From NCBI GenBank assembly GCA_016710265.1, contig JADJJL010000001.1:1116001-1180000 (forward strand): a stretch of 64,000 bases of DNA, written 5' to 3'. Positions 25,357 to 35,225 of the stretch are shown here, one piece after another. The translations under genes were made by a program, and so were the position numbers. The stretch is from Saprospiraceae bacterium (GTDB taxonomy: Bacteria > Bacteroidota > Bacteroidia > Chitinophagales > Saprospiraceae). The notes under the pieces are model-generated. The model saw nothing but the letters and a program-made list of their open reading frames with translations, made no database searches and had not been told where the DNA came from. Each line of letters opens with the position of its first letter. Position 1 is the first letter of the stretch.

Positions 25357-26414
25357 TTTTGTCCTCCTTCGTTAAAAAATTTGCTCAATTTTTAATTTTT
25401 CTGGCTATCGGTGTCGCCATATTGTGGTGGCTATACGTCAGGCAAGATGAATCTTATAAAGCCTATTGTGAATTAAACCAAATAGCTTCAGAAGATTGTG
25501 TGCTTTGGAAAAAACTTTGGAGCGATTTAATAGGCATTCGTTGGCCTTATGTTATTGTAGTTTTTTTGGCTTTCTATCTAAGTAATTATTTCAGGGCATT
25601 GCGGTGGTTGATCATTTTCGAACCACTGGGTTATAAGCCAAGTAAAATTAATACCATTGGAACTATTTTGGTTTCCTATTTTGCAAATCTGGGTTTTCCA
25701 AGAAGTGGAGAATTTGTCAGAGCAGCCATGATCAGCAGGTATGAAAATATTCCCATCGACAAATCATTAGGCACTGTTTTTATTGATCGGGTGATGGATT
25801 TGATGGCCATGGCATTGATTATACTTTTAACAGTGATAACACAAATTCCTGCTTTTTCAGCCCTGTATGAATCCCATTTAGCAGAAGTGTCGATTTATAA
25901 AAAATTGATCTTGCCAGTCTTGGGTTTGGTCTTTGCCATTGTGGTATTTTTAACAAGACACACTTGGAAAAATTGGCCCATTATTAGAAATTTTAAACAC
26001 AAGGTGAAAGGTTTTTACGAAGGAGTTTCGTCTGTAAAAAAGATAAATGAACCACGCGCATTTATCATTTATACCATTATGATTTGGCTTTGGTTTTATG
26101 TGATGTTGTACGCCGCATTGCAATCTTTTATTCCTACTGCCCATCTTTCATTGTCTGCCGGACTTGTGATTTATGTCTTTGGTTCCCTGGGTATGTTAAT
26201 TCCCACTCCGGGTGGTATGGGTAGCTATCATTATCTTGTGATCTTGTGCCTAGCCTATTATAAAATTGATCCTGTGGATGCGTTTTCATTCGCCAATATT
26301 TCATTTTTTTGTGCACAGTTTGCCACCAATCTTGTCTTGGGAATTACAGCTTTGATTGTCATGTATTTTTACAACAGATCGAGGAGAAAAAAAATAGGAA
26401 GTTTAGTAATTTAA
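25353..26414 (+). CDS. UPF0104/lysylphosphatidylglycerol-synthase-like membrane protein
   Basis: This 353-residue protein has about eight hydrophobic segments and matches the flippase-like membrane part of the LPG synthase/UPF0104 family, with YLSNYFRALRW, PRSGEFVRA and GSLGMLIPTPGGMGSYHY. It lacks the cytoplasmic transferase domain, so it is not a full MprF. Family members may act in lipid or glycolipid handling, but the substrate is not known. The start is TTG overlapping the panD stop (TTGA); no nearby ATG would give the expected N-terminus. Confidence 0.8.
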   Translation: MILSSFVKKFAQFLIFLAIGVAILWWLYVRQDESYKAYCELNQIASEDCVLWKKLWSDLIGIRWPYVIVVFLAFYLSNYFRALRWLIIFEPLGYKPSKINTIGTILVSYFANLGFPRSGEFVRAAMISRYENIPIDKSLGTVFIDRVMDLMAMALIILLTVITQIPAFSALYESHLAEVSIYKKLILPVLGLVFAIVVFLTRHTWKNWPIIRNFKHKVKGFYEGVSSVKKINEPRAFIIYTIMIWLWFYVMLYAALQSFIPTAHLSLSAGLVIYVFGSLGMLIPTPGGMGSYHYLVILCLAYYKIDPVDAFSFANISFFCAQFATNLVLGITALIVMYFYNRSRRKKIGSLVI

Positions 26415-26435
26415 TTAGCCCACAATCCAAAATTT

Positions 26436-27233
26436 ATGCAAACACATCAAATCAGCGAACTTTGTGAAGTTTTGGAGACCGTAGCTCCACTGCATCTCCA
26501 GGAAGCTTATGACAATTGTGGTCTTTTGACGGGGAGGCCAGAATGGGAAATTACAGGAGTGCTTTGCAGTTTGGATTGTACCGAAGAAGTTTTAATCGAA
26601 GCTCAGGAGAGATCCTGCAATGTGGTCGTTTGTCATCATCCGGTTATTTTCAAAGGGTTAAAATCATTAACCGGTGAAGATTATGTACAGCGCACCATCA
26701 TCTCTGCTATACAGAAAAAAATTGCGATTTATGCGATTCACACCAATCTGGACAATGTATTGAAATCGGGGGTGAATCAAAAAATTGCTCAAAAAATTGG
26801 CTTATCCGATATTCAAATCCTAAGTCCGAAACAAGCAAATGTGGATTATATTGGATCCGGGATCATCGGCAGGTTTCAAAAGCCTGTTATTTTGTTTGAT
26901 TTCTTAAAACACCTCAAACTTCAATTTCAAACGGGCACTATTAAATACACCAAAGATCTGGGTAAGGAAATTAGAACTGTGGCCGTTTGTGGTGGTTCAG
27001 GATCTTTTTTGACGAAAGAAGCGATTAGACAATCCGCGGACGTGTTGGTGTCTTCAGATTTTAAATACCACGACTTTTTTGATGCCGATGGCAAAATTGT
27101 TCTGATAGACATTGGACATTATGAAAGCGAACAGTTTACCATAGAATTATTAAAAGAACTTGTTTCTGAAAAATTTACTAACTTTGCGGCCCATTCTACG
27201 AAAATTAATACAAATCCAATCAAATACTTCTGA
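26436..27233 (+). CDS. Nif3-like dinuclear metal centre protein
   Basis: This 265-residue protein belongs to the Nif3/YbgI family (often annotated GTP cyclohydrolase I type 2-like). Metal-ligand motifs are visible: VCHHPVIFKG near residue 65-74, AIHTNLDN near 103 and IGHYESEQF near the C-terminus (HxxxE). The form without the inserted PII-like domain is the short one, and the length fits. The biochemical role of the family is uncertain. It is followed three bases later by the zinc-ribbon gene, a pairing that is common in Bacteroidota. Confidence 0.9.
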   Translation: MQTHQISELCEVLETVAPLHLQEAYDNCGLLTGRPEWEITGVLCSLDCTEEVLIEAQERSCNVVVCHHPVIFKGLKSLTGEDYVQRTIISAIQKKIAIYAIHTNLDNVLKSGVNQKIAQKIGLSDIQILSPKQANVDYIGSGIIGRFQKPVILFDFLKHLKLQFQTGTIKYTKDLGKEIRTVAVCGGSGSFLTKEAIRQSADVLVSSDFKYHDFFDADGKIVLIDIGHYESEQFTIELLKELVSEKFTNFAAHSTKINTNPIKYF

Positions 27234-27236
27234 TTT

Positions 27237-27995
27237 ATGGCAAAAACAGCACCAGTCTCTGAAGTTCCAATAGGTATCAAATTAAAACATCTATTTGAAT
27301 TACAACAAGTTGATTCAGAAATAGACCAAATCAAAATACTCAAAGGTGAATTACCTATGATTGTGAGTGACCTTGAAGATGAAATCTCGGGTTTGACCGT
27401 CAAAATCAATAAATTAGCCTCGTCTGTAGGAGATTTTGAAAAGGAAGTAGGCAATCACAAATCAAATGTAAAAGCTTCTGAAGATGCGATCAAGAAGTAC
27501 GAAAAACAGCTTGACAGTGTAAAAAACAACAGGGAATACGAAGCCCTTAATAAAGAAATCAATCTACAAAGGCTTGAAATTCAGCTTTCTGACAAAAAAT
27601 TGAAAGAAACAGCAGACCTATTGAAATCCAAAAAGCTGAATTTAGATACGGTAAAAGAGAAGTTGGAACAGAAGGATAAAGAGCTTGAAGAGAAAAAATC
27701 TGAGCTCGAAAAAATTCTTGAAAAAACGGACAAAGAAGAAACGACCCTCAAAAACAAAGCTGAAAAGCTTAGAAAGAAAATAGAAACCAGACTTTTGCAT
27801 GCTTATGATACCATCCGCCATCGCTACCGCAATGGATTGTCTGTGGTGATGGTAAAAAGAAATGCTTGTGGTGGTTGTTTTAATCAAATTCCTCCTCAGG
27901 TGCAACTTGAAATTGGCTTGCACAAGAAAATCATCGCTTGCGAACATTGTGGTCGCGTTTTGGTAGATGATATGATTATGGAAATAGAAGGATAA
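27237..27995 (+). CDS. Coiled-coil protein with C4-type zinc ribbon
   Basis: This 252-residue protein has a long helical hairpin coiled coil (about 20-185), then a C-terminal zinc ribbon with two CxxC pairs (NACGGCFNQIPPQ and IIACEHCGRVL). This matches the zf-RING_7/CT398-like family. Proteins of this type have been linked to RNA polymerase or secretion components, but the role is not settled. It forms a pair with the Nif3-like gene upstream. Confidence 0.9.
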   Translation: MAKTAPVSEVPIGIKLKHLFELQQVDSEIDQIKILKGELPMIVSDLEDEISGLTVKINKLASSVGDFEKEVGNHKSNVKASEDAIKKYEKQLDSVKNNREYEALNKEINLQRLEIQLSDKKLKETADLLKSKKLNLDTVKEKLEQKDKELEEKKSELEKILEKTDKEETTLKNKAEKLRKKIETRLLHAYDTIRHRYRNGLSVVMVKRNACGGCFNQIPPQVQLEIGLHKKIIACEHCGRVLVDDMIMEIEG

Positions 27996-28008
27996 GCAGA
28001 ATTCAGCT

Positions 28009-28266
28009 TTATTCCTTTTCTTTAGATTTATATTTTTCGTACACTTTTTCAATGATTTCGGATAGTTTGCGATCCTTATCGGTGACGATATTTCCGGCAG
28101 TATGCGTGTATAAGTAAATTTGGACCTTGTTCCAACTGTTTGACCAATTGGGGTGATGGTTCATTTTTTCTGCTTTTAAAGCAACTTCATTTATAAATCC
28201 CATTGCCTGAGCAAAATCCTTAAACTCAAGTTCACAGGCCAATTGGTTGTCTTTTTCGATCCACAT
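28009..28266 (-). CDS. Pterin-4a-carbinolamine dehydratase-like protein
   Basis: This 85-residue protein has the compact PCD/DCoH fold signature with KAEKMNHHPNWSNSWNKVQIYLYTHT and a C-terminal GNIVTDKDRKLSEII. The family dehydrates 4a-hydroxytetrahydrobiopterin during aromatic amino acid hydroxylation. No hydroxylase gene is nearby. It lies 12 bp after the start of the M42 gene's downstream end and is on the same strand, so both may be read together. Confidence 0.9.
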   Translation of the reverse strand: MWIEKDNQLACELEFKDFAQAMGFINEVALKAEKMNHHPNWSNSWNKVQIYLYTHTAGNIVTDKDRKLSEIIEKVYEKYKSKEKE

Positions 28267-28278
28267 TTTATTTTTAAT

Positions 28279-29325
28279 TTAATGATGATTCCATTCAATT
28301 TCGGAGATGGTTGTAATAGTTGCCAATAACAGGTCGATGCCAGCCTTTACATCCTCTTGATGCACCATTTCAATGACCTGATGAATGTGTCTGGTTGGAA
28401 TGGATATGGCCCCTGCAATACAGCCATTGCCAGCCAATTGGACCGCTGAGGTATCTGTCCCACCGGATGGTAGAATTTCTGCCTGCCATTTGATTTGATT
28501 TTTAGAAGCCACATCTTTTAAAACCTGGACCATCCTATAATCACACAAAACGCTGTGATCCATAATTTTAATTGCTATGCCCTCACCCAATCTGCTAACC
28601 ATTTCATGGGATTGGGCCCCGGGAACATCAAATGCGATGGTCGTATCAACGTTGATTGCAAAATCAGGGGCTATTCGATGTGCTACTGTTCTTGCTCCTC
28701 TTAGTCCAACTTCTTCTTGCACCGTAAAGACAGCAAAGATTTGAAGCTCAGGATTCATTTTTTTAATTTGGACAAATGTTTGAAGTAATACAAACACCGA
28801 AATTCTGTTGTCCAGTGATTTTGCATTGATGCAGGGACCCATTTGGATGAGTTCACGTTCGCGAGTAATTGGATCTCCAATCTGAATCAAGGACCTTACT
28901 TCTTCTGCGGGGAGCCCTGTATCTATAAAATAATCTTTTATTTGAGGTGCCTTATTCCTTTCTTCAGCGCTCAATAAATGGATGGGTTTGGATCCCATCA
29001 CACCAACAATGTCTTTTTTACCATGTACGATGACTCTTTGAGCCGTTAAGGTTTTGGCATCAAATCCTCCAATGGGAATAAACCTAATAAATCCTTCATC
29101 ATCAATGTGCTGCACCATAAATCCAATCTCATCAATGTGCGCAGAGAGCATTAATTTTTGAGTAGACCTTCCTGTGTGAGAGGCGATCAAATTACCCATG
29201 GCATCAACTTCAATTTTATCTGCAATATCTTTTAGTTGATCCTTGATAAAATTCCGGATGGCGGTTTCATAACCTGAAATACCCGGCAAGGCACAAAGTT
29301 TGGCCAACAATTCAATTCCTTCCAT
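28279..29325 (-). CDS. M42-family metallopeptidase
   Basis: This 348-residue glutamyl/leucyl aminopeptidase-like enzyme has metal ligands in MLSAHIDEIGFMV (His-x-Asp), CINAKSLDNRISV, FTVQEEVGLRGA (catalytic Glu pair) and INVDTTIAFD. The final His is in ISIPTRHIHQVIEM. Cytoplasmic, with no signal peptide, and probably forming a tetrahedral dodecamer as the family does. A TAACTTTG element lies upstream. Confidence 0.95.
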   Translation of the reverse strand: MEGIELLAKLCALPGISGYETAIRNFIKDQLKDIADKIEVDAMGNLIASHTGRSTQKLMLSAHIDEIGFMVQHIDDEGFIRFIPIGGFDAKTLTAQRVIVHGKKDIVGVMGSKPIHLLSAEERNKAPQIKDYFIDTGLPAEEVRSLIQIGDPITRERELIQMGPCINAKSLDNRISVFVLLQTFVQIKKMNPELQIFAVFTVQEEVGLRGARTVAHRIAPDFAINVDTTIAFDVPGAQSHEMVSRLGEGIAIKIMDHSVLCDYRMVQVLKDVASKNQIKWQAEILPSGGTDTSAVQLAGNGCIAGAISIPTRHIHQVIEMVHQEDVKAGIDLLLATITTISEIEWNHH

Positions 29326-29341
29326 ATTTAATAATCTGTGG

Positions 29342-29349
29342 CAAAGTTA
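29342..29349 (-). promoter_or_regulatory. -7 element upstream of the M42 peptidase
   Basis: TAACTTTG on the minus strand matches TAnnTTTG and predicts a start about 10-15 nt before the ATG at 29325. Confidence 0.5.
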
Positions 29350-29465
29350 AATGACTATGAAGGATCAAGGCTCTTAAATTATTTTAATCTGAAATTAGTG
29401 CAAAAAATTAGAATGACAGGCCTTCTTAAAATTTAGGATCTTTACGTCCATAATTTTCAAATCGA

Positions 29466-30938
29466 TTGTCAAACATTGTATCACTTGGTAAAGAAACGCT
29501 CATCTATGGATTGAGTTATTCTCTTGGTCGGGTTATTAATTTTTTATTGATAACCTCCTATTTGACTTATCGCGTTTTTGAAAAAGAAGATGGTTTTTTT
29601 TCTATTTATCAAGACTTATATTTTTACATTGGACTGTTTCTTGGCATCTTGACTTTAAGGATGGAGACGGTATATTTTCGATTTGTTTCTGACCCTCAAT
29701 ACAAAGAGCTAATTTATCCTTTGGCATCCAGATTAATTTGGATAGTTTCTGGATTATTTTTGATTATTATAATTACTTTTAGAAGTCCTATTTTGGATTG
29801 GATGAAATACGGTCCATCCTTAAGTCTTCACCTGCTCATGGCATGCTCTATTCTGGTTTTGGATGTCATCGTTTCTTTGCCTTTTGCCAAAATAAGATAT
29901 GATAAAAAACCGATACGATATGCCTGGATCAAGCTTACCGGGTTACTTATGAATGTCATTTTGGTATTGGGTATTTTTGAAGGAATAAAATTTTGGCTTG
30001 AATCAGGTTCATTGTCAGAATTGAGTAGTGAACGCAAATTATTGTATGTCCTTATGGCAAATTTATTGGCGTCGTTTTTGACAACATTGTTGTTGTTTCC
30101 TGAAATTTTGCAAGCGATTAAAAAGGTGGATTGGTCACCCTTAAAAAAAATGTTTTCTTATACCTGGCCATTGATCGTGGTTACTTTATCATTCACCATT
30201 ATTCAAAGCGGATATACCAGTTATCTTAAATATCTTTTATCCGATGATGTGAAAGCCAATTTGATGGCGACGGATTCATTAAATGCGGCATTTAGGTTAG
30301 CGGTGATCATGAATTTATTTTTAACTGCATTTAATTATGCAGCAGAACCATTTTTCTTTAGACACGCATCCAATACAAATGCAAAGCAACATTTTGCGGA
30401 TCTATCTTATGTTTTTATTTTGTGTTGTTCCGTGATTTATCTTGTGACATGCTTAAATTTAAATTTATTTTCTTTGTTATTGGGTACGAACTATAGAGCA
30501 TCAATGCATCTTGTACCTGTTTTATTGATGGGTAATATTTTCTCCGGACTTTATTACAACTTGTCTGCCTGGAATAAGCTTACTGATAAAACATTAATGG
30601 CTGCAGGTATTTCTTTTTCAGGTTTGGTTTTGAATACGGTCTTATACATCCTCTTGATTCCAATGCTGGGCTTGGATGCTTCGGCTTGGATATTGCTGGT
30701 GGTTTATTTTTGGATGTGCGCCTGGTCTTATTTCCAGGGCCAAAAGCATTATCCAATTCCATATCAACTTATACCAATGTTTCTTAATTTAAGTTTTGTG
30801 GCTCTGATCGCCTGGATTTTTCAAAATTATAATTTTGGTTCTCAGACCATTTCCTTGGTTTTAGGAAATTTAATTTGCTTTATTTTTATATTTTATACTT
30901 ACCGAATGATTCGCAAATCCATTAATCAATCTCAATAA
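29466..30938 (+). CDS. Polysaccharide biosynthesis/flippase-like membrane protein
   Basis: This 490-residue protein has 12-14 hydrophobic segments and the MOP-superfamily (Wzx-like) layout, opening with ETLIYGLSYSLGRVINFLL. It would flip lipid-linked saccharides across the inner membrane. The start is TTG at 29466; the next residues match the usual N-terminus and no ATG exists nearby, so TTG is supported. No glycosyltransferase genes are adjacent, so the substrate is not suggested by context. Confidence 0.88.
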   Translation: MSNIVSLGKETLIYGLSYSLGRVINFLLITSYLTYRVFEKEDGFFSIYQDLYFYIGLFLGILTLRMETVYFRFVSDPQYKELIYPLASRLIWIVSGLFLIIIITFRSPILDWMKYGPSLSLHLLMACSILVLDVIVSLPFAKIRYDKKPIRYAWIKLTGLLMNVILVLGIFEGIKFWLESGSLSELSSERKLLYVLMANLLASFLTTLLLFPEILQAIKKVDWSPLKKMFSYTWPLIVVTLSFTIIQSGYTSYLKYLLSDDVKANLMATDSLNAAFRLAVIMNLFLTAFNYAAEPFFFRHASNTNAKQHFADLSYVFILCCSVIYLVTCLNLNLFSLLLGTNYRASMHLVPVLLMGNIFSGLYYNLSAWNKLTDKTLMAAGISFSGLVLNTVLYILLIPMLGLDASAWILLVVYFWMCAWSYFQGQKHYPIPYQLIPMFLNLSFVALIAWIFQNYNFGSQTISLVLGNLICFIFIFYTYRMIRKSINQSQ

Positions 30939-31219
30939 TTCGAACTAAATTTTATATTTTAAAATTATACTATATGTATACTTTTGATATTTAATAAGTA
31001 AGTACTTAATATATAAATATCGATTTTTTTAGTTTCAATAATTTGACAATTTCAATTTCATTAAAAATTGGTTTCAACTTAAATTTAATAGGCAATAAAA
31101 ATATTGTTAAAAAAATATTTTATTTTGTAATTTGAAAATAAATATTAACTTAGCGTTCTAAATTTTAGTTCCTGTTTGGCTCACTCTGTGCTTAAATAAA
31201 TATTTTAAAACCTTCGTAA

Positions 31220-31729
31220 ATGACGATTTTCAAAAGAATTTTTCGACGCTATCCTTTTCAACCAAGCCTTTTTTTGACAGGCATATTTGCATTTATCTGG
31301 ATTGATTTAGGAAATTTTTCAAATCTAGAACATTTTTTATGTGGTTCTAAGACCAAAGCCAAAGGTTTTAAAGTGTTGGAATCTTACCAAAAGAAATTAT
31401 CACCCGGGCAACCAAACTTACCGGTGGCTCACGAATATTTTTTTAAAATTTTGGTACAACACGATGAAGTTCGATTTGATTCTTTATGGGTCAACAAGGT
31501 TAAACTGGCTACCCATGTAGCAAGAATGAAAGGAGTGGTGTCCGACAATGCGGTGCAATTCAGTAAAGGAGACACCATCACTGTTAGAGCAAGCCATCTA
31601 CAAAAAAAGGATGAATATAAAATGGCGAGCTTTCCAATTAAAGCCGAAGCAGAAGCTGTATTATCTTATTACTATCAGAATAAGAGAAAATATCTTGCCA
31701 TTAAAACCATTCAAAAAAACGGACAATAA
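31220..31729 (+). CDS. Uncharacterised membrane-anchored protein
   Basis: This 169-residue protein has one hydrophobic segment (about 14-32, LFLTGIFAFIWIDLGNF). A beta-rich part that I do not recognise follows (KILVQHDEVRFDSLWVN, GDTITVRASHLQ). The position of the segment suggests an anchored or exported protein. It lies 30 bp before the BNR-repeat T9SS gene on the same strand, so the two may be cotranscribed. Confidence 0.6.
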   Translation: MTIFKRIFRRYPFQPSLFLTGIFAFIWIDLGNFSNLEHFLCGSKTKAKGFKVLESYQKKLSPGQPNLPVAHEYFFKILVQHDEVRFDSLWVNKVKLATHVARMKGVVSDNAVQFSKGDTITVRASHLQKKDEYKMASFPIKAEAEAVLSYYYQNKRKYLAIKTIQKNGQ

Positions 31730-31759
31730 GATTTTATAATATATTAAAACCATATTTAT

Positions 31760-34348
31760 ATGAAAGTCAGATTTACCTTATTCCTGTTAGTTTTCATGAC
31801 TATTTGGTCCTTATCTGGTCAAAAATGGGCAGCCAATCTTCCAAAAAATCCCACTTATGACGAGGTGGTCAAAGCCTTTGACGAATATTGGAAAGACAAA
31901 CCCAAAGAAAAAGGCAAGGGGTACAAGCAATTCAAAAGATGGGAGTATTATTGGTCCACCAGATTGGATGAAAACAGAATGCCTATGTCTCCACTGAAAG
32001 TCCATGAAGAAACCAAAAGTTATAACGAAAGATATCTTCAATCGGGAAAAGAAAATTCTGCTCCGGCCAATTGGAGGTTTTTTGGCCCTACTACAACCCC
32101 AGGTGGTTATGAAGGTCTAGGTAGACTTAATTGTATTGCATTTCATCCAACAAATAACAATACTTACTGGGTAGGATCACCTGCAGGTGGTTTGTGGAAA
32201 ACTACAAACAATGGGCAGTCCTGGTCCACCAACACTGATTATTTACCCGTGATTGGGGTCAGTGACATCGCTATTGATCCGACCAATCCTGACATCATTT
32301 ATATTGCCACCGGTGATGGAGACCTTGCATCTGGGCCAAATGCTGATTTTGATGGAGGAGGCGACACTAAGAGCATTGGAGTCCTAAAGTCTACCAATGG
32401 GGGACAAACCTGGTTCTATACTGGATTGACCTGGACCGTGAGTGAAAGAAAAACGATCCGAAGATTGTGGATAAATCCCAATGATCCAAGAACCTTAGTG
32501 GCAGTAAGCTCTGATGGGATCTGGCGCACGACAAATGCTGGGGCCAATTGGACAAGAACTCAAACTGGACATTTTATGGACATTGAGCAAAAGCCTAATG
32601 TGAATACAATTTTATATGCAGCAAGCTATGATCCTAAAGGCGGCGCAGGTATTTGGCTCTCCAGTAATGGTGGAATTACCTGGACCAATAAAGCGTCCAT
32701 CCCTGAAGTTAGTAGAATTAAACTGGCTGTTTCTAAAAGTCTTCCAAATCTAGTAGACGCTGTAGGTGTCAACACAAATGATGGTATGGATGGCTTGTAT
32801 TATTCCGAAAATAGCGGTGAGACATGGCAGCGGTATTTTACATCTGACGCCAGCAGTAATCTTTTAAATTCAGATTATAACGCTTCTGGTGAAGGCGGAC
32901 AAGGGAATTATGATTTGGCCTATGCCATCAACCCCAACAATCCTGATGAAATTTTATTGGGTGGAGTAAATACTTGGAAATCTTCAGATGCAGGAACTAC
33001 CTGGCTTTTAAATACATGGTGGAGTTCAGATGCAAGCAGTAATCCTAGAAGTATTCCGGTGGTGCATGCTGACAAACATTTTATAGCCTTTCATCCAAGG
33101 GTCAATAATCTTGTTTTTGAATGCAACGATGGGGGTTTATATTCTTCTTCCAATGCCGGCCAAACTTGGGTGGATAAATCCAACGGACTTGGTATCAGTC
33201 AAATCTACAGGATTGCTGTGTCCCAGACCAGAAACAACCACTTAATGATCGGTATGCAGGATAATGGTTCCAGAGGGCACAATAATAATCAATGGTATTA
33301 CGCCACCGGAGGAGATGGTATGGACTGCGCGATTGATTATACCAACTCTAATATACAATATGGTTGTTATGTACAAGGTGTCATTTATCGAACCAATGAC
33401 AGTTGGTCAAATCAAGATGCAGTGAAAGTGATCAGTAATAACATACCAGGGGAAAAAAAGGGGGCATGGTTAACCCCAATCGCCATCGATCCGCAGCGAC
33501 CCAATGTTATTTATGCTGCCTACGATGATGTATGGGCTTCTACTGACAGAGGGGATTCTTGGTTTAGAATTTCGTTTGGATTGACTGGTGGTGTCTCTCT
33601 AACTGCGATGGCCATTTCTCCATCGAATCCGAATTATATTTATGTGGCTACTAGAAATGCGTTGATAGCGACGACGAATGCCGGGCAAAACTGGGCGCTA
33701 ATTGCAGAATTTCCTAATTCACCTATTAATTTTATTGCAGTAGATCCCAAAGATCCAAATAGAGTTTACATTACACTTGGTGGATACAATGCCAGCGAGA
33801 AAGTGTTTGTGACACCTGATGGCGGTAAAACTTGGGTTAACTATACTTTTGGATTACCCAATGTACCAGTCAATTGCATCATTTATGAGAATGGATCAAA
33901 CGAGGGACTTTATGTAGGAACTGACATTGGAGTTTTTTATACGGATGCTTCTAAAAATGATTGGGAACCTTTCCAAAATGGATTGCCCAATGTAATAGTC
34001 GCAGATTTAGATATTTCCTATCAAGACAAAAAGTTATGGGCAGGTACCTACGGCCGTGGTGTTTGGAGTTCAAACTTGTATTCAGCAGTAAGTACAAAAG
34101 ATCAGGTGAGATCAGATTTTAAAATTTATCCTGTACCCGGCAATGGTGATTTTAGTATCGAACTACCCATTGATGTTATCGCTAAAAGTTTTGAATTGAT
34201 TGATCTCAATGGACAAAAACAAACTTATCTACAACAGTTACAAGGTAAATCACAATTCGAAATAAATACCCTTGCTCCTTGTGGTTTATACTGTGTAAGA
34301 ATTACAACTGACAAAGGTGTTTTCCAAAGAAAAGTCATCATTCAATAA
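31760..34348 (+). CDS. Secreted BNR/Asp-box beta-propeller protein with T9SS sorting domain
   Basis: This 862-residue protein has a signal peptide (about 1-20). It contains about ten Asp-box motifs of the S/T-x-D/N-x-G-x-x-W type, for example TTNNGQSW, STNGGQTW, SENSGETW, SSDAGTTW, STDRGDSW and TPDGGKTW. This is the sortilin/VPS10-like or photosynthesis-type beta-propeller fold that is often labelled glycosyl hydrolase, but no catalytic glycosidase residues are recognisable. The last 75 residues (FKIYPVPGNGDFSIEL ... GLYCVRI) are a type A T9SS sorting domain. It is a surface or secreted protein; ligand unknown. Confidence 0.9.
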   Translation: MKVRFTLFLLVFMTIWSLSGQKWAANLPKNPTYDEVVKAFDEYWKDKPKEKGKGYKQFKRWEYYWSTRLDENRMPMSPLKVHEETKSYNERYLQSGKENSAPANWRFFGPTTTPGGYEGLGRLNCIAFHPTNNNTYWVGSPAGGLWKTTNNGQSWSTNTDYLPVIGVSDIAIDPTNPDIIYIATGDGDLASGPNADFDGGGDTKSIGVLKSTNGGQTWFYTGLTWTVSERKTIRRLWINPNDPRTLVAVSSDGIWRTTNAGANWTRTQTGHFMDIEQKPNVNTILYAASYDPKGGAGIWLSSNGGITWTNKASIPEVSRIKLAVSKSLPNLVDAVGVNTNDGMDGLYYSENSGETWQRYFTSDASSNLLNSDYNASGEGGQGNYDLAYAINPNNPDEILLGGVNTWKSSDAGTTWLLNTWWSSDASSNPRSIPVVHADKHFIAFHPRVNNLVFECNDGGLYSSSNAGQTWVDKSNGLGISQIYRIAVSQTRNNHLMIGMQDNGSRGHNNNQWYYATGGDGMDCAIDYTNSNIQYGCYVQGVIYRTNDSWSNQDAVKVISNNIPGEKKGAWLTPIAIDPQRPNVIYAAYDDVWASTDRGDSWFRISFGLTGGVSLTAMAISPSNPNYIYVATRNALIATTNAGQNWALIAEFPNSPINFIAVDPKDPNRVYITLGGYNASEKVFVTPDGGKTWVNYTFGLPNVPVNCIIYENGSNEGLYVGTDIGVFYTDASKNDWEPFQNGLPNVIVADLDISYQDKKLWAGTYGRGVWSSNLYSAVSTKDQVRSDFKIYPVPGNGDFSIELPIDVIAKSFELIDLNGQKQTYLQQLQGKSQFEINTLAPCGLYCVRITTDKGVFQRKVIIQ

Positions 34349-34392
34349 AGAACTTATTAAAACGAAAGATTTAATAAAATAAAGAATTTATT

Positions 34393-35166
34393 TTAAGGAA
34401 GGTCATAAACGCCTTCAATGGGGCAATGGTCTGAAAAACGTACATCTCGATGATGTTTGTATTCCTTTACCAAATGGCCATGGGTCTTGCTGATGGACTG
34501 GTAATCTATGCGCCAGCCTTTGTTTTTTTGATAGGAGCCAGCCCGGTATGACCACCATGAAAATTCTTGCCGATCGGGATATAAACATCTGAAAGCATCT
34601 TCAAATAGTTCATTGTACCAAGCATCCATCCATGCCCTTTCATCCGGCCTGTAACCACTTGGATTGTCCTTTCGTGTAGGATTGTGAATGTCCAATGCAA
34701 GATGTACAATATTGTAGTCGCCGACCAAGATCAATTTTTTTCTTTCATATAACAAGGTCTTAATCCAAGGGTAAAAATCTTGTAAAAATTTCATTTTAAA
34801 TTGATGCCGCTCTTCACTTACAGAACCGGATGGAAAATAACAATTCAATAATGTCCAATCTCCAAAATCCAATCGGATAATTCGTCCTTCGCGATCATAT
34901 TCTTCAATTCCACATCCAATGATAACCTGATCAGGTTCTTCCTTACTCAAAACCAAAACGCCGCTGTATCCTTTCTTTTCAGCACAGTGCCAATATGCTT
35001 TATACCCTAAGGAAAAATACATATCCGGATCCGCATAGGATTGATCCATTTTGGTTTCTTGAAAACAAACCAGATCAAAATTTTGATTTTTTAAAAAGTC
35101 AGTTAGACCTTTTTGTGTCGCCGCCCTAAGACCATTGACATTGTATGAAACTATTCTCTTTGCCAT
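34393..35166 (-). CDS. xth: Exodeoxyribonuclease III (AP endonuclease)
   Basis: This 257-residue DNA repair enzyme of the exonuclease/endonuclease/phosphatase fold cuts at abasic sites and trims 3' ends. Motifs are the N-terminal ISYNVNGLRA-like segment (IVSYNVNGLRAA), CFQETKMD (catalytic Glu), GYSGVLVLS, LVGDYNIVH (Asp/Asn) and the final FSDHCPIEG (Asp-His). Length is normal. It is convergent with the BNR-protein gene. Confidence 0.96.
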   Translation of the reverse strand: MAKRIVSYNVNGLRAATQKGLTDFLKNQNFDLVCFQETKMDQSYADPDMYFSLGYKAYWHCAEKKGYSGVLVLSKEEPDQVIIGCGIEEYDREGRIIRLDFGDWTLLNCYFPSGSVSEERHQFKMKFLQDFYPWIKTLLYERKKLILVGDYNIVHLALDIHNPTRKDNPSGYRPDERAWMDAWYNELFEDAFRCLYPDRQEFSWWSYRAGSYQKNKGWRIDYQSISKTHGHLVKEYKHHRDVRFSDHCPIEGVYDLP

Positions 35167-35225
35167 GATGGCAGAAAAATAGAGAATATTTTAAAATTGG
35201 ACTTGATAAAAAGCTCAGTTAATTT

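Noticed and set aside
31760..34348. Glycosyl hydrolase function for the BNR protein
   Set aside because: Only Asp boxes are seen; no catalytic glycosidase residues can be pointed out.
34375..34395. AT-only inverted repeat between the BNR gene and xth as a terminator
   Set aside because: 9-bp arms of only A and T with no T-run after them; too weak to call.
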